This document shows positions 22,633 to 34,336 of a stretch of 64,000 nt of DNA, piece by piece; the first letter of the stretch is position 1, and the number at the start of each line of letters is the position of its first letter. The stretch covers positions 80,820,643-80,884,642 of the forward strand of contig OX377202.1 in assembly GCA_947396885.1 (NCBI GenBank). Reading direction: 5' to 3'. A model generated the notes under the pieces. That model was given only the letters and a program-made list of their open reading frames with translations, searched no databases and was not told the DNA's origin. Source of the stretch: Heligmosomoides polygyrus polygyrus (Eukaryota; Nematoda; Chromadorea; Rhabditida; Heligmosomidae). Made by a program: the position numbers and the translations under genes.

Positions 22633-23523
22633 ATTTTGAACAAAGGACAACAACATCACCTACATCTACTCAACGACAGCTAACACTAACTTAAACATGC
22701 TTTGTTTCGCCTCTATCTTCATACAAAACATGTTTATAATTAGTTACCTCGAGGCTCATCAGTGAAGAAGGTAACTAATTAATTTAGTTGCTAGTACTGT
22801 ATTGTGCGAAATATTTTAAAAATGTGTTTTAACTTGTACTAGCAACTAAATTTAAAGGATAAATGATAAAAAGGATAAAAGACGGCGTTACTCAATCCCT
22901 TGTGGGATGCGCCAGCGCATTAAACTTCCGCGGGATGTCGTGGAGGCGATATGAATGCGTATTTGGCCATACAATGACTTGCGGTGGCCAGCCGATGAAC
23001 AAGTCAGCGCTCTATCCTTCCCAGACACGTCTGCTACCAATTCACCGACCCCGGAGGGATGGAAGGCTTGGTTGGCCTGGGCGGGAAATCCGAACCAGGA
23101 ACCTGGTATCGGGTGCACGCGACAGTCGCGCCTCCTACGACTGCGCTACACGCGCCCAACTAAATTTTACAATTGAAAAATACAGGTAACATTTATGTTT
23201 AAACACAATTGTATTACTTTATAAAACTGTTACTGTTACTAACTATAAACCTAATGTTATGTTATCTTATGTTTGAACACGCTATTTCTGTGTATAGTGT
23301 GGATACTGTTCCCTTTAATACTAATAGATATTTTTGAATCTATATGTGGAAATCTGCCGACTTCGAAATTAGAAGAATCTACTTTGTTATAAAGACTTAT
23401 TTCGTACGTTATAACCTTCAAGATTATTTATGGTTTCATTAATATTTCTTAATGTGGGTATTTTTTAAATCAAGAGTATTTTTGTACACTAAAGTGAGCA
23501 CATCATTAGATACGTAGACCTCC
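22633..23523 (-). repeat. right arm of the 0.58-kb inverted duplication, split by a SINE
   Basis: Inverted copy of 17019-17596. The match is interrupted only at 22854-23157, where the SINE sits. Confidence 0.85.
22854..23157 (-). mobile_element. tRNA-derived SINE with 10-bp target duplications
   Basis: On the minus strand the 5' head reads GGGCGCGTGTAGCGCAGTCG, which contains a consensus pol III A box (TAGCGCAGTCG), and a B-box-like GGTTCGGATTT lies about 60 nt on. The tail is CTTTTATCCTTTTTATC. AACTAAATTT flanks it at 22844-22853 and 23158-23167. The other arm of the inverted duplication (17.36 kb) has this site once and no insert. Confidence 0.85.
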
Positions 23524-23877
23524 AAAGTCTCGCCGGGACAAAGCACAGCAATTTCCGAATAGGGCGGCTGAGAATTTCTCATAAAACTCCCTAAATATTC
23601 ACTCTACAAGCTGTCCTCCCTCCGCCCCCCCCCCCTCGATTGATAGGTTCAGTCACGACGCACCCTCCGAGGATTCCTGGCATGACAGAACACTTTACGC
23701 CATGCTTGATATGCTCCGAGAGCATGCATCCTGGAATATAAGCTTCTCCAATCGTGAAAGTCTGCTACAGTCATTTTTGACCACCCACTGCGAAAATGCG
23801 GTGTTCTGGTTAAGGTGTATACATCTCGAAGAGACGGTACCAACCGTTCCTCAAAAAACCTTTAGAGGAATTGTGAG
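23524..23877. repeat. foldback-family outer arm, third copy, first half
   Basis: Similar to 21895-22260 of element A (GGCGGCTGAGAATTTCTCAT, CTCTACAA.CTGTCC, ATTCCTGGCATGAC). It is interrupted at ATTGTGAG (23870-23877) by the hAT element and continues at 25332. Confidence 0.8.
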
Positions 23878-25323
23878 CATGGGTGCACAAAAAATTCTGT
23901 GCGTTAATTTTTTTAACGAAATTTTTAACGGAAAATTTTCGTTAAATTTCCGGTAAATCGTTAAATTTCGTTAAAAATACAATTACCTGCAAACCATTCT
24001 TTTAAGTGAAAAAAATCAAGAAAAACCTTATACGTTTCAACTTCAAGAGGTCAACAGCTGAAGTTCAGGGAATGGAGTGTAACTTTGCAATGTAAAATAA
24101 CTGTTCATCATCATCAAGCACAGAAAAGTAAAGAAGCCTTCAGTAACAAATTATCTAGGGTGTGGAATAAGAGAGGTATGGAATTACCATGCGAGATGCT
24201 CACCGACAAGGCATCTTAAAATGTGCGATCAGGCAAAACCCGGAGTTCACTTTTCTTAATTTTTGCAAAACCTTTTCGAGTGACTGTTCTACGAGCACAT
24301 ACAATCTCGATACGGGTATCACCCCATTAATTACAGAAAGATTCAATAACGATACAGTCTATCAGTGGAATGTTAACACCTTGTCCCGTATCGAGATTGT
24401 ATGTGCTCGATTTTCGAGTGCCTAGTGTGCGGGACCAATCCATTTTTTGCAATGTCGAGACCGTGACACGACATCGAGTCACACGGTTCTACACTTCCGA
24501 AAAGGTGTGTTACGTCGTCAACGTGTTAACGCTCAGAAAATGTAGCTTTCCTATTTTTTGTTATTAGCGTTTTCTTAAACCGTTAAAAATACGTCTAGGT
24601 CTTTTCCAGGTGGCAAACAAAAGAGGTCTGGGACAAACATTGCCAGGTGAGGACAGGCACATCTTACGAGGAGGTTAGACCTTTGTGGATTCGTTGGCGT
24701 GCTTGGGGGCTCGGCGAAGAAATTTCTCGTCCAAAATGTATCAAAGGGTGGAAGGATAAAGGACGGCATTACTCAATCAGTATCCCCGCCACGCATTCTA
24801 CTTCTACGGGATGTCGTGGAGGCGACATGAATGGGTATTTGGCCATACAATGACTTGCGGTGGCCAGCCGATGAACAAGTCAGCGCTCTATCCTTCCCAG
24901 ACAAGTCTGGTACCAATTCACCCCGGAGGGATGGAAGGCTTGGTTGGCCTGAGCGGGAAATCCCAACCAGGAAGCTAAGGTATCGGGCACGCGACAGCCG
25001 GCATCTCCTCCGACTGCGCTACACGCGCCCTCTCTAATGTGATAGCCCCGAAATGAATTTTAAAAAAATCAAAAATTCAAAACAAATTCATGAAAACATT
25101 AAAATATATTCTTGCTGATTTCACAGTTCTAATAGAGAGAATGAGACCTGCAACATTAATAAAGACTAAGGGCAAATGTGATAAACTCACTGAGAAAAAA
25201 GACCGTTAAAAATTCCGTTAAATTTCTAAAAATTTCCGTTAAGTCGTTAAGCCAGATTTTAATGAAATATGCCGTTAATTCGTTAAATTCGTTAAATCGT
25301 TAATCGTTAAATGTGCACCCCTG
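23878..25323. mobile_element. non-autonomous hAT element, 1446 bp
   Basis: The ends are CATGGGTGCACA at 23878 and TGTGCACCCCTG at 25323, the usual hAT CAGGGGTGCACA terminus with one change on the left. An 8-bp duplication ATTGTGAG flanks it (23870-23877 and 25324-25331). Both subterminal regions are full of CGTTAAAT repeats, as in hAT transposase-binding regions. There is no transposase. It carries a SINE at about 24757-25033 and a perfect 24-bp inverted repeat at 24293-24316 and 24385-24408. Confidence 0.88.
24757..25033 (-). mobile_element. tRNA-derived SINE inside the hAT element
   Basis: Same family as 22854-23157, about 85-90 percent alike by eye. On the minus strand the head GGGCGCGTGTAGCGCAGTCG ends at about 25033 and the CTTTATCC tail is near 24757. 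Clear target duplications were not seen. Confidence 0.8.
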
Positions 25324-25331
25324 ATTGTGAG

Positions 25332-25592
25332 CACGCAACGGTTTTCGACGGCTTGCGATCGACAACCCGTCCGCGACCGCCCTTCGCAAGGGAGCGCAAG
25401 TTTTCAGTTTCGGCCATTTTCATGGCTCCATATAAAAAATGTATACCAAACGATAGCACTCGAGCTCCTGAGCTCAAATATATTCATGGTTTTTGAAATG
25501 AATGAATTTTAGGTGAGTTATATCAAAAAGACGCAAAAACCGCAAAATCGCGGTTCATTCATTTTTCAATTCAAAAGACGCGTCCGGCACTG
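25332..25592. repeat. foldback-family outer arm, third copy, second half and terminus
   Basis: Continues the arm after the hAT insertion (GCACGCAACGGTTTTCGAC matches GCATGCAACGGTTTTCGAC near 22262). It ends in GACGCGTCCGGCACTG at 25592, followed by TA. Inward from the end this is CAGTGCCGGACGCGTC, the best-preserved terminus of the family. Confidence 0.82.
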
Positions 25593-27416
25593 TAGTCCTC
25601 ATTATTATTATTATCCGACTACAAGAAGATCACATTCAAATGGTATAAATAATTGATTACTATGTCTTCCGAGCTCTTTGACTACTCAAGCCCTATCATT
25701 GACCTGGCAAGGTTTGCTAAAACTGGGATAAAATTTCTCCTAAGTAAATAATCAGTCAAATATTGAAGGCAAAGGCGGTATGCGCAACGGTCAATTCCAC
25801 TAACAAGGGCATGATCACACGCTCAGAGGAGTATCAAGAGGACAAGAGTCGATAGGTGCTCAGCACACCAGATCAAATGACGATATGGAAATTGTGTACA
25901 AGGGAGCAAGGGAGGAGAGCATACATTCCCTACACGATCCTGCCCATCGCCCACCCCGCCCTGCCCGCGCCGCCCTACTTGGATGAGTTTGTGAAGGGCG
26001 AAAACCGCCCGCAGGATCAAGGATCAATACAGTGATTATAAGGATTAATACTCTACCTGTTTGTAAAATTAAGATAAAAGAATCGACGGACGGCATCGCA
26101 GGACAGAGCAATCAGAGCGAAGTAAAAAACTGCAAAGGTGTTGTGGAGCACTATTCTTGGGTTCTCGGAAATCTCCTCCACGATGAGCGTTCGTCCGCCC
26201 CTTACTCCGTCTCTTTCTGAGATCAGTGCGAGGAACAACTCTCCGTCTAAGATGTACAGGGTGCAGCGCTTAGAAGCGGACAACTTTAGATTCAAATTTC
26301 CCGCCATACCGTTATTCCGTTAGAGGTCGCGGTTTGCATTCATGAAAGCCAGAAGCCTATAGTAAGCAGTAACCTCAGAAATGACTCGATGTTGCATTCA
26401 AGTGCGGAGTACAACCGAAGAGATTATCGGAAGTATTCTGATGACGTACACTGCGATGTGCTGAATTATGAACTATTGAAAGTATTCGCGCTGGGCGTCC
26501 CTCCGCTGAAATGATTAGATTCTTCGTGTACTCGAGATTAACGGCTTGCGATGTTGTGGCCGGGTGCAGTGCTTCTGAAGAGTCTGGGGAAGGTTCGACA
26601 AACTCGTCGAGAAAAACCCATTGGCGGGAACGCGTGTCCAGAACTGCGTTAGTCGTGGAAAATGCTAGGCGCTGATTCTGGAGAGATCGGGGCAATCGTT
26701 GAGCAAGTTGGCGTCAGCGTTGGGTGTCAGCCAGTGAACCATGCGTCGGATTGCAGTGCGGGACCTACGGTAAAAGTTGTAAAGGTGCGACGGATGCTGT
26801 CTAAGGCTGCAAAAACCAAGCAGATTGCTCGCTGCCGTTGCTACTGAGTTCCTTGAAAATGATGCGACGTGGCAAATCAGATTCTATTAGGTTGAAAAAT
26901 GTTTACTTCTGACAAAGAGATTAACCGCAGAAGTGATCGCTTGCTCGCCTACATCACGAAGGCGTCCCGATCTTTGCTAGATCAAAACCCATTCTCATGA
27001 AAGTGTTCATTTCTCTCCAGCAAAAGCAGTTCTCCAGCAGGAATCTTTGGGCAGCGTCGACGATAGCTGAATCTTACGAAAACGGTGTTTGTGATAAACG
27101 GGCGAGTTTCTGATGCCGCATTACCAGTCAGTAGTCTGAAGGCCTTAAAAGAGCACGAAAACCGAGAACCTAGAATTTCAAAACCACCAAAACAACCTGA
27201 AATAACTCATTTTCAAGGTCTAGTACTACTCTCGGCATGATGCGTCTCTTACGAGAACTGAAAAGCAAGTATTGCGTATGCGATCATCAGATCGAAATTG
27301 CAACGAAATCAATCATGATTAACATGTAGCTCTCTCCCGTACAACTCCATGAAAACTGCACTTACACTACCAGTTCGAGTGATCACAACAAACTGTATAA
27401 CTACATATCATACATA
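25593..27416. other. 1.8 kb without a supported gene
   Basis: Open blocks of 80-106 codons occur on the minus strand at 26307-26053 (starts MAGNLNLKLSASKR) and 26695-26375. Neither has a recognisable domain or clear splice signals. They could be exons or chance. Confidence 0.35.
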
Positions 27417-28439
27417 TTAGGTTGTCCCATAAGTCCCCGCTGTTTTTTTTTTCAACGATTCATGGCGGATTTCACCGGCGGTCTCTTGCATAGTGCTATA
27501 CAGCTTTCGAAAGAGAATGATTTGCCCTATCCGAATTTGTATTCAGTTTCTTTTTTTATCCTGAATTTTGTCAATTTTCAGGTCATTAAATTGAAAAGTG
27601 AAAAAGTGAAAAGTGGCCACCTGCGCAGTTGTATCTCCGCATAGGATTGGAATTTTTGCGCAATTTTTCATAGCGTTTGGAAGAAAATGTTCTGTTCTAC
27701 AAGAATTCGTGTTGGTCCTACTTGCTGATTTGTCCCTTATTGATTTTTAGGTCATCAAACCGGGCCGTTCGAATTTTCCGTTCGAATATTTACCGATAGC
27801 TTCTGCTTTTGGGACTTTTTTGTGTGATGTTATATACTGTTCTTAAGAGGATGTCTTGCACAATAAGAATATGTGTCGCGTTTATTGGCTTATGCTGATA
27901 TCTGTCGAATATCAACAACTGAAAAAGGAGAAGGAGTTGTTGGTGAAGATGATTTTCATTTTTTTGGAATTTTGTTGATATTCGACAGCCAATAAACGAG
28001 ACACAAATTCTTATTGAGCAAGACATCCTCTTCCAAACGACATATAACACCGAACAAAAAAGTCCTAGCACAGAGCAGAAGATGTCGGTAAAAATAAATC
28101 TTCCCCTTCGGACGTCAACTTGATGGCCTAAAAATCAATAAAGGACAAATGAGCAAATAATACCAACATGTATTCTTGTAGTACAGGACATTGTCTTGCA
28201 AATGCTGTAAAAAACTGCTCAAAAAATTCCAAACCTAAGCGGAGATAAGTGACTGCGCAGATGGCCAGTTTTTCACTTTTCACCTTAACGACCTAAAAAT
28301 TGAAAAAATTCAGGATGAAAAAAGAAATGAAATAAACGCTCTGATAGAAAAAATCATTCTCCTTCGAATGCTTTATAGTGCTGTGCAAGAGACCTCCGGC
28401 GAAATCCGAAATAAATTGTTGACTTATGGGACCCACCTA
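27417..28439. mobile_element. palindromic mariner-derived foldback, 1.0 kb
   Basis: The left end is TTAGGTTGTCCCATAAGTCC, a mariner-type terminus, preceded by TA (27415-27416). The whole element is one inverted repeat with its centre near 27925. The right end reads CTTATGGGACCCACCTA and is interrupted there by element B. After B, at 31055, the text continues TAATA. Removing B restores the end CCTAA followed by TA. It is non-coding. Confidence 0.85.
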
Positions 28440-31054
28440 CAATACCGCTCGCGCCGCACGATCAGTGGGCGAAAAAACGCAAAAATAGCGTCGCAAAGCA
28501 TCGCATGCTCATAACTCCTTCAGCTTTAGGTTTTTCAAAAAAATGGCACCATTCGATTCGTCTCTTCGAGATCTACACAAATAGGTACACAACTTCACCG
28601 GAACTCCCATATTTTCGCCGCGGGTGGTCCAAAAATTACTGGAACGGGCTTTTGCGATTAGAGCAGCTTATTTCCCAGGACATGCGCGCTTTCGGATTAT
28701 CTCAAGCATGGCATACGTTGCCAGTGCTCTGTCATGCCAGGAATGCCCCGAGAGTGCGCCGTGCACAATGCAGACGAAATCGAACCTATCAATCGAGTGA
28801 GCGAGCGCATGTCCACTGCTTTTATCTTCTCTTACTGGGAAATGCGAAATCCTCAAGACTATTTCGAACCGTTTAGAGAATGTTATCAGAAATTTCCAGC
28901 CACCCCACTCAGGATTAGCTCCAATCTGTCCCAGCGTAACTTTCGTGTGCGCCGTGTACAATGCATACAGATTTGAACCTTTCAATTGAGTGAACGCGAC
29001 AGCTTGTAGACTGAGCGTTTGGGGAGTTTTATCAGAAATTTTCTGCCGCCCTACTCAGGAGTTGCTCTAAGGCTGTCCAGAGAGCCTTTGGAGCGCGCAG
29101 TGAACAATGCATACAGAATGGAGCATTTCAGTCGAGGGGGCGACCGCTCGCAAATTGCACGCGCGGGCGTGTTCGGAGCGCAATAGCTCTGTTAAGCTGG
29201 AACCTTTCAGGCTGTCTCTTGTAGATTTTGCAGGCAGTCGAACGGACTGTTAGAACGCCAAAGTAGAACGGTTTAGCTTAGGAGGGGGCAATGTTACAGC
29301 GGTAAACTGCCTTAGCCCCATCTGCCGTTTTAGGGCGGCGGACTTAGCGGTTGAAGTTTTCTGCCCTCTTACTCGCCCAAATTTGGGTTTCCGACACTCC
29401 CAGTAACACCGTTTTGCTCAAAACGAGAACTCTATCGAATAGTTTCACTCTCGACCAATTTCAAAAAAAAAATCGATTTTTTGACAAAATCGAGGACGTG
29501 GGCGCTCTAGGCCGAGCTGCGCGGACGATGACGTGATCGAAAACCGATATTTTCGAAATTGGCCAAATTTCTTCGTGCAAACTTCGTCCAAAAGCATCTA
29601 CGGGTTATTTGGGGCGCTGATTACGAATCCGACGTTCGTTTTTGAAAATTCCGTCGACTTCAGCAGGTTACTTCCCGTTTGGGGGTGGTCGGATAAGGAT
29701 CACCGATCCCCCTTATCGGTATGAGCGGTCTCCTGCCGTAATTGTCCAAATGTACTTCGGCATTGTATTCTGCACTCCGAATAAGTCCCCGACTCTATTC
29801 GAATTTTGAGCAAAATCGATGATCCTGACCCAGCCACTATCAATTATCCAGAAGAAAACCCAAACCTACCGAAGTCGACGGAATTTTCAAAAACGGACGT
29901 CGGATTCGTAATCAGCGCCCCAAATAGCCTCTAGGCTATTATGGACGAAGTTTGCACGAGGAAATTTGGCCAATTTCCAAAATATCGGTTTTCGATGACG
30001 TCATCCATCATTCACGCAGCTCAGCGCCCACGTCCTCGATGGGATATTGTCAAAAATCGATATTCCCAAAATCGGTCGAAATTGACAGCATTCGATAGCG
30101 CTTTTCAAGCAGAACAGAACGGTGTTATTGGTAGTGTCAAAAACCGAAATATGGGCGAGTAAGGGTGCAGGAAACTTCAACCGCTAAGTCCGACGCCCTA
30201 AACCGGCAGATGGGGCTAGGCAGTTTAGGCAGCTGAGAAGTTATGAGCACGTCGTCGTAAAGTACCTTAAGCGCTCTGTTCGCGTACGCATTTTTAGGCC
30301 GTTAGCTCGCCGCGTCTTCTCGCAGCGGAAAAAATGCTTCACACAAGCCTCACCTGCATTTTCGCACCCCTATAACATTGCCCCTTCCTAACGTAAACCA
30401 TCCTACATTGGCGTACCAACAGATCGCTCGACTGCCTACAAAACCTACAAGCTGCAACCTGAAACGTCCCAACTTGACAGAGCTATTGCGCTCCGAACAC
30501 GCCAGCGTGTGCAATTTGCGAAACTCCCCAAACGCTCAGTCTACAAGCTGTCCCCCCCCTCGATTGAAAGGTTCGATTCTGTATGCATTGTTCATGGCGC
30601 ACTCCAAAGGCTCGCTGGACAGCCTTAGAGCAACTCCTGACTAGGACGGCTGCAAATTTCTGACAAAACTCCCCAATCGCTCGTCTACAAGCTGTCCCCT
30701 CCCCCTCGATTGAAATGTTCGATTCTGTGTACATTGTGCACGGCGCGCTCTCGGAGCATTCCTGCCACGACTGAACACTGGCAAAGTACGCCATGCTTGA
30801 GATACTCCGAAAGCACGCATGTCCTGCGAAATAAGCTGCTCTAATTGCAAAGGCCCGCTCCAGTCAATTTTGGACCATCCACGGTGAAAATATGGGTGTT
30901 CCGGTAAAGTATGCGAGTTTGTATAGATCTCGAAGAGACGAATCGAATGGTGCCAACCTTTTGTCAAAAAACCTAAAATTGAAGGAGTTATGAGCTTGCG
31001 ACGCTATTTTTGCGTTTTTTCGCCACTTTTGACCGTGCGGCGCGAGCGGTATTG
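28440..31054. mobile_element. foldback element B, 2.6 kb, complete
   Basis: The ends are CAATACCGCTCGCGCCGCAC at 28440 and its inverse at 31054, with TA at 28438-28439 and 31055-31056. The arms (28440 to about 29800 and about 29880-31054) are inverted copies of each other. They hold the same blocks as element A, including TGACGTCA at 29996-30003 and the variant TGACGTGA at 29529-29536. There is no coding capacity. The RNA would form a hairpin of over 1 kb. Confidence 0.87.
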
Positions 31055-31257
31055 TAATATAACACCATGGTTCATCTTTATCTAATTACGTCACAAAATT
31101 TCTCTTACCAGAGCGATACTTTATTAAGAATAGTTTATTTGTACAGCGTGACAACAATAACGTAATGCTATGTATTAATTATGTATATAATGCACCTTAG
31201 TTATTGTTTTAGCTTTTAAAGGACCCGTTACCTATTCCTACGGTTTCATAGCTTACG

Positions 31258-34200
31258 TTAAAGACCTAGCAAGAGGTCATCCAGTATCTTTTTATACAGA
31301 GGTCGTAGCAGTTCCAATCCAACTGGAGTCATGAGGCTTCCATCTCCAAGTCTCGCCAGGAATGTCTTCGGATCGTAGGTGTAAAATAACCCGTCATGGA
31401 AAAGCGCCTGGAAAGGTTGAGCAAAGTGCAGAAATTGGCTTCGAAAATACGTCTAAGGTTTCCATGTAATCATTGTCAATATGATTAGATTACTTCTAAA
31501 GGCAACGGAAAGATAAAAAAGAAAACTCGATGATGGATTGCGCAATTGTACTCACTTTGGCGACGTCGTTTATGATGCATTTCTCGCATTCAATCGAAGC
31601 GATGCGCTGCCGGTGAAAGCGCGTCTGGTTTATGTATTGCTGGAAACGATGTTGATGATGTCAATGGGCACACGATAACTGCTTGGTGGGAATCTTGCCT
31701 TCCATGTAACGACAAGGTCGTCGCCCGGAGGAAGGCCCTGTTGAAGCCTTTTCGCCAGAAGCAGTGCAGTCCTAGTATTCGGGTACTTGTAGTATGGCAT
31801 GTCAATCACGATGTGCTTGCTGTAGTTGCTGCAAAAAAGACACAATGGTCTGCAAACTAGACTATAAATCTGTAAATATAATATATTAATATAAAATTAT
31901 TTCAAAAATAAAAAAATAAAATATTGAATTAAATTTGTTAACTATCCCTATATAATATATTATTATAGTATTTCGTACAATACTATTAATGAATTGAATA
32001 AGTACTAAAAGGATGGGCACTAATAACGAAGACAAGATAATAACACTTTTCAACGTGTGAATGCAGAATAGCTTAAGAAAGACAAGATCCGATCCTCTTC
32101 ATAGTGCTTCATGTAGTGTATGTAAGAAGCGGTGCAGAAAACTACAAGCGAATGTTAAAAGTCACTGCCTGGTGAGGTCTGATTAAGAGTATATACTGAA
32201 CTACGGAGTAGTCAGCATTCTAAGACAAGGGTAGCCATGGAATTGCTATATATTGCCAATTCTACTCAGAAAGTTTTGCTTGAAGGCATGATTATTCGAG
32301 GAAAGCACTTCTGTCATCGAAGGCTGCTCTACTGATGGCCTTGCGGTATTCACGCCGAGTAAATGATGTGCATCAAAGATGATGTATCGATACGTTCTTG
32401 AGCTCTGCTCTCTAGAGTCGAACTCATGGGACAAGATAAGGCATTAGCACTGCGCTGTAACGGTCCTGTTTGGTTTTCGTTCCAATCTCACTGTACCACC
32501 TACCAATCTATGACTGTAAACGGAATAGTCTTCACAGTTAACCTCTCCGTACATACGTTGCAGTAAATTTGCAGTAAATAGTGAAGCCTAAGTATTATGC
32601 CCGGTTTCTAGCACACCAATTAATTTGGTGGCTCGTTTCTTCAGAAAAGCGGTTACATGCTCACAATAAGTGCTTTTTACATTATCCTAGTTTGCCAATA
32701 AACTATTGTGGCATGGGTTGGAGAGACTTCCACTAAATGATATGAGGCATTTCACAGCCTACCGACGTTTAGAAAAACGAGGACAACCACAGAGCGCACT
32801 AAACGGGATTTGGTTGAGCTGCCTTCTCTTCCAGTTTTTGTGCTCAGCAAATGTTCAACTTTGATTCAGAGAAGTGTTATCTTAGAAAACCTGGAAATAA
32901 AGAAAACGAAAATTTCTCTGAAATTTAAGCCTTTATCGAAATATAAACGGCACATAAGCAAAAAACATAGCAACCGTGTTTATTTAAATAGAGCCTTAGC
33001 CAGTTATTAGGTTGGTGAAAAAGTCTTGCACCAAAAACTTTGAAAATTTTTCAAATTTTATCAGGAACTTCTAAGGACTGTTTGGTGCTTCGTGGTTGCA
33101 GCACAAATATTCTAGAATATTTCGCATACATGGCAATTTGCTTTTGAGGGCATATAAATACTACGACTGTAGTGAAGTGTGACCGACTCCGTGACTCGGA
33201 CAAGGCTTCGCGACTGACTGTCGCTCAGTCTCTCCTTGTTCTTTTCCGTAATAGGCACTTTCTCGAGAATGTCGTTACGGAAGATAAATCCTGGGTCTTC
33301 CTCTTAACCATACTCGGTAGATCCAGTGGCTACCTCAAGGAGAATCACAACCTTAAGGCGAACATTCACCAGAGGAATACTGTGGTTCTCGAGGAATCTC
33401 TATCACGAGCTCCTTAACGACGGCACCGCAGTAACAGCGAACATCTACGCTACACAGCTGCAGAAGCTGAGCGAGGCCATGTCGCTCAAACGGCGAGGAC
33501 GGAGGAATGTTTATGTTTTTCACGACAATATTCGTCTCCACGATGCAAGGTCGTCTCGCCAGCAGTTGCAGGAGCTTCGTTGGGAGGTGCTGCGCCACCA
33601 ACCGTACTGGGCAGGTATTGCGCCATCGCACTACTACCTCTTTCGAGCTCTCAAGCAACAACTAAGGGATAGGTGATCGACGACCGAACCGAACTGGAAT
33701 CTAGCAGATAGCAGAAGGTTATAGATGTAAATGGTAATTACTTCGAAGATTGAAGTCGCTCACAAAAGAAGCAGTAAAGTTTTGGAAAAAATTACGCTGT
33801 GGTGCTAGACGTTTTCACCAACCTAATATATTTCTTTTATAGAGAACATCTTTTCCTAGAAAACTACGAAACTCCCTTAGGTAGAAAATCCATACCTGAA
33901 AAAATTGACGTTCGATTGAAACTCGTTGAAGATCCGATCAGTCTTCGAGTCATTGAAAGGCGATACAAACGGTGGATGCCTGAAGTAGAAAGGCGGCAGA
34001 AAATTGAGCATATCAAATGTAGGCGGAAACCCTCAAACTAACAAAGTGTGATGAATGTTCATAAGGATGTCTGGCATCTCGTGTTCCACGACTAGCCTCG
34101 TAGCAGCGGAGAATTTCGCACACCAATTTGATAACGGAGGACAGGCTAAAGAATAATGTAGCAAATCCATTAAGATATCTTTCTAGAAGAATTCTGCGAT

Positions 34201-34336
34201 GAAGAAGACACCTACAGCTCCTGGAGTACAGTCGGAATGTTTTATAGCGTCCGTCCAGGATATTGTGGATGAGCGGGTAAGCTCTGTACGCGATCGAGTT
34301 TCCAATCAGCAATATTTTGGCTGTTCCTTTTCCTTC
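31258..34336 (-). CDS. SGNH-like C-terminal domain exons of the OAC gene
   Basis: The six exons encode the GNS block (GTAKILLIGNSIAYRAYPLI), then LYSRSSCPPLSNWCAKF, EHEMPDILMNIHHTLHPPF, FNEFQSNVNFFSNYSKHIV, IDMPYYKYPNTRTALLLAKR, ECEKCIINDVAK and the end TPVGLELLRPLYKKILDD. The serine in GNS is present. Where OAC relatives usually have D-x-H before L-T/S-P-x-G, this copy reads GDGSLMTPVG. A serine codon (31338-31336) therefore stands where the catalytic histidine is expected. That comparison rests on my memory of the family. Reading is otherwise uninterrupted over 226 codons, which suggests the gene was under constraint recently. A mariner fills the intron between 33896 and 31828. Confidence 0.85.

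Noticed and set aside
23070..23157. tRNA gene
   Set aside because: A and B boxes are present on the minus strand, but the spacing, the missing cloverleaf closure and the long unrelated body with a tail show a SINE head, not a functional tRNA.
33799..34041. Plus-strand ORF of 80 codons rich in charged residues
   Set aside because: It lies exactly over two minus-strand OAC exons (33896-33979 and the flanks of 34043-34145) and is their shadow.
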